Below, in pieces: positions 1 to 7,480 of a DNA stretch of 35,415 bases. The stretch is from Salinicola aestuarinus. Lineage in GTDB: Bacteria > Pseudomonadota > Gammaproteobacteria > Pseudomonadales > Halomonadaceae. Every line of letters starts with the position of its first letter. The first letter of the stretch is position 1. A program made the position numbers and the translations under genes. A model generated the notes under the pieces. The model was not told where the DNA came from. It was given only the letters and a program-made list of their open reading frames with translations, and did not search any database. The DNA is taken from NCBI RefSeq assembly GCF_003206645.1, contig NZ_PZJP01000003.1, positions 208,479 through 243,893 on the forward strand. Reading direction: 5' to 3'.

Positions 1-45
1 CCCGCAGAACCGCGTAATTGTAGAGATGAGAGCCGCGAGAAGCAA

Positions 46-927
46 CTAGACCGCTGCGGTCACGCCTCGCTGACGCAGCGCTTCGAACAGGCAGACACCC
101 GTTGCCACCGACACGTTGAGACTGGTGACGTGCCCTTGCATCGGGAGTTTGATCAGGCTGTCGCAGGCTTCTCGGGTCAACCGGCGCAGCCCTTTGCCTT
201 CGGCGCCCATGACCAGGCCACAGGGGACCGTGAGGTCAGCGTCGAACAGCAGACCCTCTGCCTCGCCGGCCGTCCCGATGAGCCACACACCCTGAGACTT
301 GAGCTTTTCCATGCAGCGCGCCAGGTTGGTGACCTGAAACACCGGCACGCTCTCGGCGGCGCCGCAGGCGACCTTGCGCACCGTCGCGTTGAGCGGCGCC
401 GACTTGTCCTTGGGCACGATGACCCCGCAAACGCCGGCCGCATCCGCGCTGCGCAGACAGGCACCGAGATTATGCGGATCGGTGACACCATCGAGAATCA
501 GCAATAGCGGCGGCGCGGCTTTCAGCCAACGCTCGAGTCGCCACCAGAGCGTGGTTTCGCTCTCCGCGACCAGCGGGTCGCAAAAGCCGATGACGCCCTG
601 GTGCGACGCATGACCCGAGAGTGCATCGAGAGTCTCCCGAGCCACCCGCTCCACGCTGCAACCCGAGGTGCGCGCCTGTTCGAACAGCGCATCCAGACGC
701 TGCTCGGCATGCCCCTGCTGCACCCACAGGCGGCGCGGCGGCTGCCCACGCTCGAACAGCGCCTGAACGGCATGCACCCCGTAGACGGACTCCAGGCCGT
801 CCGGCGCGCTGATCGCATGAGACGAGCGTGCCGCGGCGCGCGGCTTGGCCGCTCGCTCACGCCCGGGTTGACTCGATCGGTCGCGAGCCGGCCGACCGGC
901 GCCCGCTCGCTGTGGCTTTTTCGCCAT
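46..927 (-). CDS. rlmB: 23S rRNA (guanosine-2'-O-)-methyltransferase RlmB
   Basis: A 293-residue SpoU/TrmH-family (SPOUT) methyltransferase. RlmB uses S-adenosylmethionine to methylate the ribose of a conserved guanosine (G2251 in E. coli) in the peptidyl-transferase region of 23S rRNA. The substrate-binding domain covers about residues 46-125 (ESVYGVHAV onwards). The knotted catalytic domain shows all three family motifs: DPHNLGACLRSADA near 150-163, LVMGAEGKGLRRL near 238-250 and SLNVSVATG near 269-277. About 40 basic, Arg/Ala-rich residues precede the usual start of the family and may be an RNA-binding tail. The ATG overlaps the rnr stop by one base (TAATG), so the two genes are probably cotranscribed and translationally coupled, as rnr-rlmB is in E. 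coli. Identity is secure; the exact methylation site is inferred from the family. Confidence 0.95.
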   Translation of the reverse strand: MAKKPQRAGAGRPARDRSSQPGRERAAKPRAAARSSHAISAPDGLESVYGVHAVQALFERGQPPRRLWVQQGHAEQRLDALFEQARTSGCSVERVARETLDALSGHASHQGVIGFCDPLVAESETTLWWRLERWLKAAPPLLLILDGVTDPHNLGACLRSADAAGVCGVIVPKDKSAPLNATVRKVACGAAESVPVFQVTNLARCMEKLKSQGVWLIGTAGEAEGLLFDADLTVPCGLVMGAEGKGLRRLTREACDSLIKLPMQGHVTSLNVSVATGVCLFEALRQRGVTAAV

Positions 928-3488
928 TAACGCTTGCCTCGGCGCTGCCGCGGGCCACGCGAACGACGCTGGGAGCGGCCGCCTTCGTTGCTGCCCTCAC
1001 CATCACCCGACTGGCCGGCATCCGCTGTCGCGCCGCCGCTCTGGCCGGCGTCTGCGCTCGGCTGGCTGTCGCCGGACTGGGCGTCGCCGCCCTGCGGATT
1101 CTGGCCGTCACCACTGTCAGACGCCTGGCCACCGCTGCGTTCCCGCTTGCCAGCGCGCTGCTTGCGCTTGCGCGGCGCACCGCCACCCGAGTTATCGCCG
1201 CTGCTATCGGCCTTGCGGCTCTTGGGGGGCTTGCGATGACGCGGCGCGGCATCGGCAAGATCGAAGTCGATCTTGCGATCGTCGAGATCGACCCGTGCCA
1301 CGCGCACGGTCACCCCGTCGCCCAGACGGTAAGCGACCCCGCTGCGCTCGCCCTTGAGGCGATGCTTCTCGGCTTCGTAGTGATAGTAGTCGGAGGGCAG
1401 CGAGGTGACGTGCACCAGCCCCTCGACGTAGACATCGTCGAGACGCACGAAGATACCGAACTGCGTGACGGACGCGATCGTGCCTTCGAAGACCTCGCCG
1501 ACGTGATCGGAGAGAAACTCGCACTTGAGCCAATCCGTGACATCGCGGGTGGCGTCATCGGCGCGGCGCTCGGTCATCGAGCAGTGTTCACCGAGCTCGA
1601 GCATCTGCTCGAAGGTGTAGGGGCACCACGTCGCTGGCTTCTCGACTGGCGCGTTCTCGGCGCGCTGTACGGTCTGGGTCTGGCGCGGCCCGCGAATCAC
1701 CGAGCGAATCGCCCGGTGGACCAGCAGGTCCGGGTAGCGGCGAATCGGCGAGGTGAAGTGCGCATACGCCTGATAGGCGAGACCGAAGTGGCCATCGTTC
1801 TGCGGCGAATAGACCGCCTGGCTCATCGAGCGCAGCATCACCGTCTGGATGATGTCGGCGTCCGGGCGATCCTTGATCACTTCGCGCAGCGCCTGATAAT
1901 CCTTCGGCGTGGGCTCGTCGCCGCCGCCAAGGGTGAGACCGAGCTCGGCGAGGAACAGACGGAGGTTCTCGAGCCGCTCCGGCGCCGGCGACTGGTGGAC
2001 ACGGTAGAGCGCCGGCAGGTCGTGCTTGTCGAGGAAACGTGCGGTAGCGACGTTGGCCGCCAGCATGCACTCCTCGATCAGTTTGTGGGCGTCGTTACGC
2101 GTTCGCGGCACGATCTTTTCGATCTTGCGCGCATCGTTGAAAACGATCTGTGTCTCGGTGGTCTCGAAGTCGATCGCCCCGCGTACGGTGCGCGCCTGGC
2201 GCAGCACGCCGTAGAGCTCATGCAGGTTCTCGAGCGACGGCACCAGCTTCTTGTAACGCTCGCGCAGCGCCTGACCCTCTTCACTCTCGGCGTCCTGCAG
2301 GATGGTACCCACGTCGTTGTAGGTCAGACGGGCGTGGGACTGCATCACCGCTTCGTAAAACTTGTAGCGACTAATCGCCCCGCTCTGGGAGATATTCATC
2401 TCGCAGACCAGCGTCAGGCGGTCGACGTGCGGATTGAGCGAGCAGAGTCCGTTGGAGAGCAGCTCCGGCAGCATCGGCACGACTTGCCCCGGGAAGTACA
2501 CCGAGTTGCCGCGCACGTAGGCTTCGGCGTCCAGCGCGCTGGCGCCACGGACGTAGTGGGAGACGTCGGCGATGGCGACGACGAGCTTCCAGCTGCCGGA
2601 CTTGGTCTTCCAGGCGCAGACGGCATCGTCGAAGTCCTTGGCGTCCTCACCGTCGATGGTCACCAACGGCATGTCGCGCAGATCGATGCGAGCCTTCTTG
2701 TCCTCCTCCAGCACCTCGGCGGAGATGCCGGCGGTCTGCTGCTCCACCTCGGGAGGAAATTCCGCCGGAATGTCGTGCGTCCGGATGGCAATGTCGATCT
2801 CGAGCCCCGGGTCCATGCGCTCGCCGAGCACCTCGACCACCTCGCCGACCGGCTGCTTGCGCGTTTCCGGCTGCTGGGTGATGTTCACCGAGACGATCTG
2901 ACCGTCCTTTGCGCCCTGACTGGCGCTGTGCGGGATGATCACTTCCTGGCTGATACGCGAGTTCTCCGGAATCAGCACCGCGAATTCGGGACTGTTCTGG
3001 CGAAAGATGCCGACCAGCGTCTGCGTATTGCGGGCGAGGACCTCGGCGATGGTCCCTTCCGACCGACCGCGACGATCGCGACCGCTGACGCGGGCAAGCA
3101 CCAGGTCGCCGTCGAAGACGCGGCGCATCTGGCGCGGCGGCAACACGAGATCCGGTTTCACGCCGTCGTGGCGAATCAGAAAGCCCATCCCGTCGCGATG
3201 GCCCTGCACGCGCCCCTTGATCAGGTCGAGCTTGTCGATCAGCGCGTAGGCACCCTTACGATCGCGCAGGATCTGTCCATCGCGCTCCATTGCCGCCAGG
3301 CGACGGCGCACCGCTTCGAGCTGATTGTCGTCGTCGAGCCCCAGCATGGCACTCATGTCTTCATGAGTGATCGGCTTGCCGTAAGCCTCTAGACGGGCGA
3401 GAAGATATTCACGGCTCGGCACGGGGTTGTCGTACTTGTCCGCCTCGCGTGCGGCGTGCGGGTCATCCTTCAGTGTCCACTGAGTCAT
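927..3488 (-). CDS. rnr: Ribonuclease R (3'-5' exoribonuclease)
   Basis: An 853-residue RNase II/R-family enzyme that degrades structured RNA processively from the 3' end and acts in rRNA quality control, mRNA decay and stress or cold survival. Order of domains: an N-terminal winged-helix region (about 20-85), two cold-shock OB folds (about 85-250), the RNB catalytic domain with the metal-binding cluster DGEDAKDFDDAV at 279-290, and an S1 domain with GTIASVTQFGIFVRL towards the end. The last ~106 residues are low-complexity: two Arg/Lys clusters flank a Gly/Ser/Asp/Gln-rich stretch, a longer and more acidic tail than I expect from E. coli. The chosen ATG has AAGGA ten bases upstream. rlmB follows with a one-base overlap. 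nsrR, which precedes rnr in E. coli, is absent here. Confidence 0.97.
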   Translation of the reverse strand: MTQWTLKDDPHAAREADKYDNPVPSREYLLARLEAYGKPITHEDMSAMLGLDDDNQLEAVRRRLAAMERDGQILRDRKGAYALIDKLDLIKGRVQGHRDGMGFLIRHDGVKPDLVLPPRQMRRVFDGDLVLARVSGRDRRGRSEGTIAEVLARNTQTLVGIFRQNSPEFAVLIPENSRISQEVIIPHSASQGAKDGQIVSVNITQQPETRKQPVGEVVEVLGERMDPGLEIDIAIRTHDIPAEFPPEVEQQTAGISAEVLEEDKKARIDLRDMPLVTIDGEDAKDFDDAVCAWKTKSGSWKLVVAIADVSHYVRGASALDAEAYVRGNSVYFPGQVVPMLPELLSNGLCSLNPHVDRLTLVCEMNISQSGAISRYKFYEAVMQSHARLTYNDVGTILQDAESEEGQALRERYKKLVPSLENLHELYGVLRQARTVRGAIDFETTETQIVFNDARKIEKIVPRTRNDAHKLIEECMLAANVATARFLDKHDLPALYRVHQSPAPERLENLRLFLAELGLTLGGGDEPTPKDYQALREVIKDRPDADIIQTVMLRSMSQAVYSPQNDGHFGLAYQAYAHFTSPIRRYPDLLVHRAIRSVIRGPRQTQTVQRAENAPVEKPATWCPYTFEQMLELGEHCSMTERRADDATRDVTDWLKCEFLSDHVGEVFEGTIASVTQFGIFVRLDDVYVEGLVHVTSLPSDYYHYEAEKHRLKGERSGVAYRLGDGVTVRVARVDLDDRKIDFDLADAAPRHRKPPKSRKADSSGDNSGGGAPRKRKQRAGKRERSGGQASDSGDGQNPQGGDAQSGDSQPSADAGQSGGATADAGQSGDGEGSNEGGRSQRRSRGPRQRRGKR

Positions 3489-3781
3489 GCAGCCATCGTC
3501 CTTGCGTTGAGACAGGCAGACTGGGCACCGCGCGTCTGCTGATCAAAATAGAAGCCGCTGTCCCGCGAAACGGTCTGGGCGGTGAGGGGGCGCGCGCGGT
3601 GAAGCGCAAGGTTGCCCGACGCGAGCACGAGGCGGCGTGAAACGTCTCGCCGCTTGGCGTGAGCGAGACCGAAAAGGGCATTACCGGGAAGTTGTGGACG
3701 GTTTTCGGCACCGTCCTGGCGGGCTGGCGCGTTGTCGAATCGAGACGCGCTGCCGTTACATCGTTGTCGTGTCATGTGCGG

Positions 3782-3810
3782 AGTATAGCCGCCACGCCGG
3801 CCCGACCCAA
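3782..3810 (-). promoter_or_regulatory. Candidate sigma-70 promoter for rnr-rlmB
   Basis: On the minus strand, TTGGGT (3810-3805) and TATACT (3787-3782) are separated by 17 bp. The -10 box matches consensus at 5 of 6 positions, the -35 at only 3 of 6. Transcription would begin near 3775, giving a leader of about 285 nt before rnr. Confidence 0.5.
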
Positions 3811-3838
3811 CCGTGGGCGTCACAACCGTGGGCGTCAC
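3809..3838. repeat. Perfect 15-bp tandem duplication
   Basis: AACCGTGGGCGTCAC occurs twice in a row (3809-3823 and 3824-3838). The first copy overlaps the -35 box of the rnr promoter candidate by two bases and both copies lie just upstream of it. It could be a duplicated operator half or a slippage product. Confidence 0.85.
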
Positions 3839-3908
3839 GATGTCCCAGCGACCCATTTTCGAAGCGGTGCCGACAAAGGATCCGCGCAGAGATCATGCGC
3901 CTGCGGGC

Positions 3909-3936
3909 TTGCATTCGGATGCACAATCGGTATTAT
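3909..3936 (+). promoter_or_regulatory. Promoter of the tRNA-Leu array
   Basis: TTGCAT (3909-3914) and TATTAT (3931-3936) are 16 bp apart. A GC-rich discriminator (GCATCGCGCC) follows, typical of stringently controlled stable-RNA promoters. The first tRNA begins 14 bp after the -10 box. Confidence 0.7.
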
Positions 3937-3949
3937 GCATCGCGCCTTG

Positions 3950-4036
3950 GCCCAGATGGCGGAATTGGTAGACGCGCTAGCTTCAGGTGCTAGTGTCCTT
4001 ATGGACGTGGAGGTTCAAGTCCTCTTCTGGGCACCA
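3950..4036 (+). tRNA. tRNA-Leu(CAG), copy 1
   Basis: An 87-nt class II tRNA with encoded CCA. The acceptor stem GCCCAGA pairs with TCTGGGC. The D arm GGCGGAATTGGTAGACGCG, the variable arm and GGTTCAAGTCC in the T arm match gammaproteobacterial tRNA-Leu. The anticodon CAG lies at 3984-3986 in the loop TTCAGGT and reads CTG, the dominant Leu codon in GC-rich genomes. Confidence 0.97.
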
Positions 4037-4106
4037 TCGACAAAATTGCAGTGTCACGACGACACGACGTTTTATCGAACAAGCCAAGGTGGAAAGCAGG
4101 TAGCAA

Positions 4107-4193
4107 GCCCGGATGGCGGAATTGGTAGACGCGCTAGCTTCAGGTGCTAGTGTCCTTATGGACGTGGAGGTTCAAGTCCTCTTCCGGGCACCA
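4107..4193 (+). tRNA. tRNA-Leu(CAG), copy 2
   Basis: The body is identical to copy 1, but the acceptor stem is GCCCGGA/TCCGGGC. One A-T pair has become G-C with both strands changed. CCA is encoded. A 70-bp spacer separates it from copy 1 and no new promoter is needed. Confidence 0.97.
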
Positions 4194-4245
4194 TTCGAGA
4201 CTCGAACACATCGAGCCTCAAGCTTTACCCCGACAGATTCATGAC

Positions 4246-4332
4246 GCCCAGGTGGCGGAATTGGTAGACGCGCTAGCTTCAGGTGCTAGTGTCCTTATGG
4301 ACGTGGAGGTTCAAGTCCTCTCCTGGGCACCA
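4246..4332 (+). tRNA. tRNA-Leu(CAG), copy 3
   Basis: Third copy, with acceptor stem GCCCAGG/CCTGGGC, again a compensated change relative to copies 1 and 2. CCA is encoded. No hairpin with a T-run follows it, so the end of the transcript is not visible; the downstream 200 bp consists of short repeats. Confidence 0.97.
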
Positions 4333-4366
4333 TCGTCATGAGTACTGCATCTCGCAAGTCCCCTTT

Positions 4367-4404
4367 CTCGATATCCTTCTGACACCTCGATGTCCTTCTG
4401 ACAT
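4367..4404. repeat. 19-bp tandem repeat (17/19 identical)
   Basis: CTCGATATCCTTCTGACAC (4367-4385) is followed directly by CTCGATGTCCTTCTGACAT (4386-4404). The repeat is pyrimidine-rich and begins 35 bp past the third tRNA-Leu. Confidence 0.8.
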
Positions 4405-4445
4405 GCCGTCGACTCAACATCGATTCGAACCCGCATTTGCGACTA

Positions 4446-4499
4446 CGCGACATTGCTGCGCTGCGCGACATGGCGTTGCGACGCGACATTTCTGAACCC
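4446..4499. repeat. Three CGCGACAT boxes at exact 18-bp spacing
   Basis: CGCGACAT starts at 4446, 4464 and 4482. The bases between the boxes differ, so this is a phased array of short boxes rather than a clean tandem repeat. It lies in the gap between the tRNA-Leu array and the 3' end of the nuclease gene. Confidence 0.65.
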
Positions 4500-4540
4500 T
4501 GCATGACTGTCGAGACCGAACCCTGCGCACGCCAGGGGCG

Positions 4541-5395
4541 CTACTGATAACGCCCCGGACGGGTCGAGACCGAGGCCATCCCCCAGCCCTCCGTCTGCAC
4601 TCGACTCTCGAGCGGCCGCTCCACGTCGTCGCTCAGCAGCGGAAAGAAATCCAGCCCAGTGCGCGCCTCGATCTCGTCGATCGAGACCAGAAAGCGGCCA
4701 AGGGGCTCGCGGCCATTCACTTCCTGCGGCATGAGGAACGCCAGCGCGCGAGGCGTTTTGCCGGGAATGACGATAACCTTGTAGTACGCCTCGGGTATCT
4801 GGGAGAACCCGACGCGATGAAGCCACTGATCGTCGAAAACCGGCCCGGTGATGACCCAGGCGACACCGAAGCGCGGGACGAAGTCGTCGATCACCGCCTC
4901 TTCCAGGCGCTGCCAAAGCTGACGATTGAGCTTCGGCCGCTGCGGGGTGATGTTGGTCATCAGAAAACTGTCGAGCTGTGCCTGACGCCCGTGCACCACC
5001 GACATCGCGTAGTTGGGCGCGAGATGACCGCGATCGTACCCGCTGCCAGTGTAGTCGCCGCTGGTGATCGGCCAGAGGCTCCGCCAGTCTTTATCGAAGC
5101 CGTCGGGGCGAGGCTGACTGCGGGCATCCCCCGCCGGCGTCAGCCGGTAGGCGGCCCATAGCGGCATGGCCCGAAGATCGGACCAGCCGACCATGTAGCC
5201 GTCGTTGCGCAGCACGCGGTTCCAGCCCCGCCAGTCGTTCCACTGCCAATCGGGCACGCCCATCCAGACCAATTGATCGCGGACGTCGCTCTCGTGCCAG
5301 TACCAGAGACCGCTGATGACCACCACGAAGGCAAGCGTGATCTTCGAGGAGCGAAACAGCTTGGCCAGCACGCCCGCCTGTCGTCGACGCGCCAC
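4541..5395 (-). CDS. Membrane-anchored DNA/RNA non-specific endonuclease (beta-beta-alpha-metal type)
   Basis: A 284-residue NucA/Serratia-type nuclease. A hydrophobic segment at about residues 19-33, preceded by an Arg/Lys-rich start, predicts a signal anchor with the enzyme on the periplasmic or outer side. The catalytic motif YDRGHLAPNYAM lies at 120-131 (His124 as general base). MTNITPQRPKLNRQLW follows at 146-161, with Asn157 as the likely Mg2+ ligand. These enzymes cut single- and double-stranded DNA and RNA without sequence preference. The GTG start at 5395 is five bases after the preceding stop and has no room for a good Shine-Dalgarno; a GTG eight codons later (5371) is preceded by AGGCGGG and could be the real start. 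It is probably cotranscribed with the small Lrp-like gene. Role (nutrient scavenging or turnover) is inferred. Confidence 0.88.
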   Translation of the reverse strand: MARRRQAGVLAKLFRSSKITLAFVVVISGLWYWHESDVRDQLVWMGVPDWQWNDWRGWNRVLRNDGYMVGWSDLRAMPLWAAYRLTPAGDARSQPRPDGFDKDWRSLWPITSGDYTGSGYDRGHLAPNYAMSVVHGRQAQLDSFLMTNITPQRPKLNRQLWQRLEEAVIDDFVPRFGVAWVITGPVFDDQWLHRVGFSQIPEAYYKVIVIPGKTPRALAFLMPQEVNGREPLGRFLVSIDEIEARTGLDFFPLLSDDVERPLESRVQTEGWGMASVSTRPGRYQ

Positions 5396-5400
5396 CCCGA

Positions 5401-5676
5401 TCAGAGACCGACGGAGAACATGGCGTCCAGATCGTGGCGCGAATGCAACTGCATGGCATTGAGCGTTTCCGTATCGCTGATCCCCTCGACGCTCATCAGT
5501 CGCTCGGTGACGAGGGTAGCGAGTGATTCAAAGTCCGGGGTACGGGCAATCGCGATGAGGTCGTAGCGGCCACAGGTCGAGTAGACCTCGCTGATGCCCT
5601 CGAGGTCGGCGAGGCGCTCGGCAACGCCGCGGATACGGCCCTTTTCGACATTGATCAGGATGACGGCATTCTGCAT
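5401..5676 (-). CDS. Stand-alone Lrp/AsnC ligand-binding (RAM) domain protein
   Basis: A 91-residue protein made only of the Lrp/AsnC effector-binding alpha/beta sandwich: hydrophobic strand AVILINV, helix GVAERLADLEGI, then EVYSTCGRYDLIAIAR and helix LATLVTERL. No helix-turn-helix is present. Such proteins form ring-shaped oligomers and are thought to bind amino acids or to modulate full-length Lrp-type regulators. ATG at 5676 is chosen because GGGAG lies about eight bases upstream; the frame is open further upstream but lacks conserved sequence. The nuclease gene follows after five bases and spoVR ends 120 bp upstream. The ligand cannot be told from sequence. Confidence 0.85.
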   Translation of the reverse strand: MQNAVILINVEKGRIRGVAERLADLEGISEVYSTCGRYDLIAIARTPDFESLATLVTERLMSVEGISDTETLNAMQLHSRHDLDAMFSVGL

Positions 5677-5729
5677 GGAGTCTGCTCCCGGCGTTTTTGG
5701 CTGCGCAGGTGAAGGGGAAAACCGCGGCG

Positions 5730-5735
5730 AGTATA
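5730..5735 (-). promoter_or_regulatory. Candidate -10 box upstream of the Lrp-like/nuclease pair
   Basis: TATACT on the minus strand lies about 55 bp upstream of the Lrp-like start. No good -35 box sits at the right distance, so the promoter would need an activator or a different sigma factor. Confidence 0.35.
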
Positions 5736-5796
5736 TCAGCTCGCCCGCCCGTTCGGCCCGACGGCGAGCCACACTCGCCCCGCGGTGCCCGTCGCC

Positions 5797-7353
5797 TTAG
5801 GCCGAATCCCGCGCCGGGTCAGGGATCGGCCATTCGTAGCGGCGAACGACCTCGCCGCCATCGAGCGACTCCAGCCGGATCGGAAACCCCCAGAGCTGAT
5901 GGAGGTGGCGCATCACGGGAAACAGCGTCTGCGCCAGCGGTCGGCGCCGATCCTGCACGTGACGCAGGGTCAACGAGCGGTCGCCGCGAATATCGGCCTC
6001 CCAGACCTGAATATTCGGCTCGCGAGCGGAGAGCGCGTACTGGACGCTCAGCGCTTCGCGAATACGCCGATACCCGCGATCGTCGTGGATCGCTTCGACC
6101 TGAAGACTGTCATCACGATCGTCATCGACCAGACTGAAGAGCTTGAGATCGCGAATGACCTTGGGCGACAGAAACTGCTGGATGAACGACTCGTCCTTGA
6201 AGTTCTGCATAGCGAAGTGGAGAGTTTCCAGCCAGTCGCTGCCGGCGATGTCGGGAAACCACTCACGATCCTCCCCCGTGGGCGCTTCGCAGACGCGTCG
6301 GATATCGCTGAACATGGCGAACCCCAGCGCATACGGGTTAATACCGTTGAAGTAGGGGCTGTCGAATCCGGGCTGGCTGACAACGGCGGTGTGCGACTGC
6401 AGAAACTCGATCATGACGCCCTCGTCGATCAAGCCATCCTCGTACATTCGGTTCATCAAGGTGTAGTGCCAGAAGGTCGCCCACCCTTCGTTCATCACCT
6501 GCGTCTGGCGCTGCGGATAGAAATACTGCGCCAGCTTGCGCACGATGCGCACAACCTCGCGCTGCCAGGGCTCCAGCAGCGGCGCGTTCTTCTCGAGAAA
6601 ATAGAGTAGGTTTTCCTGCGGCTCGCTGGGATAACGACCGTGGCGATGTAGCCCCAGCGGATCGTTCTCGTCGTCGTGGGCTACCAGTATCGGCATCTGT
6701 CCGCCCGCTATCGGAATGGTACTCCAGAGCGTATTGATCTGGGTCTGCAGGTAGGCTTCGCGCTCGGCCTGACGCTGCGACTCCGCCTCTGCCGAGATCG
6801 GCGACGGGCGCTTGTAACGATCGACACCGTAATTCTGCAGCGCGTGGCAGGCGTCGAGCAGCTGCTCGACTGCCTCCACCCCGTGGCGCTCTTCGCATTT
6901 GTCGATATATTTTCGCGCGAAGTCCAGATAGTCGACGATCGCCGATGCATCGGTCCACGCCTTGAAGAGATAGTTGCCCTTGAAGAACGAGTTGTGACCG
7001 TAGCAGGCATGGGCAATAACCAGCACCTGCATCATCAGGGAGTTCTCCTCCATGAGATAGGCGATACAGGGGTCGGAGTTGATGACGAGCTCGTAGGCAA
7101 GCCCCATCTGACCGCGCCGATAGGCTTGCTCTACCGAGAGGAACTGCTTGCCGAATGACCAGTGATGATAGCCGATGGGCATACCGACGCTGGAGTAGGC
7201 GTCCATCATCTGCTCGGAGGTGATGATCTCGATCTGATTGGGATAGGTGTCGAGGCGGTATTCGTCGGCAAGCGCGGCGATGGCACGCTCGTAGCGCTCG
7301 AGCACGTCGAAGTTCCAGTCCGAACCGGTGGCGATGGGCGTACGTCGCGTCAT
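5797..7353 (-). CDS. ycgB: SpoVR/YcgB family protein
   Basis: A 518-residue full-length SpoVR-family protein. Family hallmarks include HACYGHNSFFKGNYLF at 115-130, the His-rich GYHHWSFGKQF at 61-71 and NEGWATFWHYTLMNRMY in the middle. SpoVR is needed for spore cortex formation in Bacillus, but in proteobacteria it accompanies PrkA and YeaH, and its biochemical activity is unknown. The start is supported by GAGGGGG about six bases before the ATG. It is the last gene of the prkA-yeaH-spoVR series, separated from yeaH by 127 bp that contain a strong hairpin. The conserved histidines suggest metal binding, which is my inference. Confidence 0.95.
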   Translation of the reverse strand: MTRRTPIATGSDWNFDVLERYERAIAALADEYRLDTYPNQIEIITSEQMMDAYSSVGMPIGYHHWSFGKQFLSVEQAYRRGQMGLAYELVINSDPCIAYLMEENSLMMQVLVIAHACYGHNSFFKGNYLFKAWTDASAIVDYLDFARKYIDKCEERHGVEAVEQLLDACHALQNYGVDRYKRPSPISAEAESQRQAEREAYLQTQINTLWSTIPIAGGQMPILVAHDDENDPLGLHRHGRYPSEPQENLLYFLEKNAPLLEPWQREVVRIVRKLAQYFYPQRQTQVMNEGWATFWHYTLMNRMYEDGLIDEGVMIEFLQSHTAVVSQPGFDSPYFNGINPYALGFAMFSDIRRVCEAPTGEDREWFPDIAGSDWLETLHFAMQNFKDESFIQQFLSPKVIRDLKLFSLVDDDRDDSLQVEAIHDDRGYRRIREALSVQYALSAREPNIQVWEADIRGDRSLTLRHVQDRRRPLAQTLFPVMRHLHQLWGFPIRLESLDGGEVVRRYEWPIPDPARDSA

Positions 7354-7395
7354 CGATTTCCCCCTCTAGGTAGCACCTGGCGTCTAGCCTGCCGT

Positions 7396-7431
7396 GGCGC
7401 GACGCGGGCAAGCCCTCGCTCGCGTCGCGCC
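7396..7431 (-). other. Perfect 11-bp hairpin between yeaH and spoVR
   Basis: GGCGCGACGCG (7396-7406) and CGCGTCGCGCC (7421-7431) are perfect inverted repeats around a 14-nt loop. No T-run follows on the minus strand, so it is not a standard intrinsic terminator. In the polycistronic RNA it would stall 3' exonucleases behind yeaH and could set the yeaH:spoVR ratio. Confidence 0.7.
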
Positions 7432-7480
7432 GCGTCCTCGTTGCATCGCGCATGGCGCGCCTCGCAGCGCAGCCGCCGAC

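Larger units (their letters stand above)
3489..3949. other. 461-bp divergent intergenic region between rnr and the tRNA-Leu array
   Basis: This stretch holds a minus-strand promoter candidate for rnr, a 15-bp tandem duplication next to it, and the plus-strand promoter of the tRNA-Leu genes. The rnr leader would be about 285 nt. It contains a minus-strand reading frame (ATG at 3775, stop 3485-3487) that overlaps the rnr ATG as ATGA. Its composition looks random and I do not call it a gene, but see the findings. Confidence 0.6.

Noticed and set aside
828..3392. An 854-codon plus-strand frame
   Set aside because: It is antisense to almost the whole of rnr and arises from GC-rich codon bias; its translation has no recognisable domain.
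3659..4341. Plus-strand frames across the tRNA-Leu genes
   Set aside because: They repeat the same false peptide (VDALASGASVLMD) because they translate tRNA-Leu.
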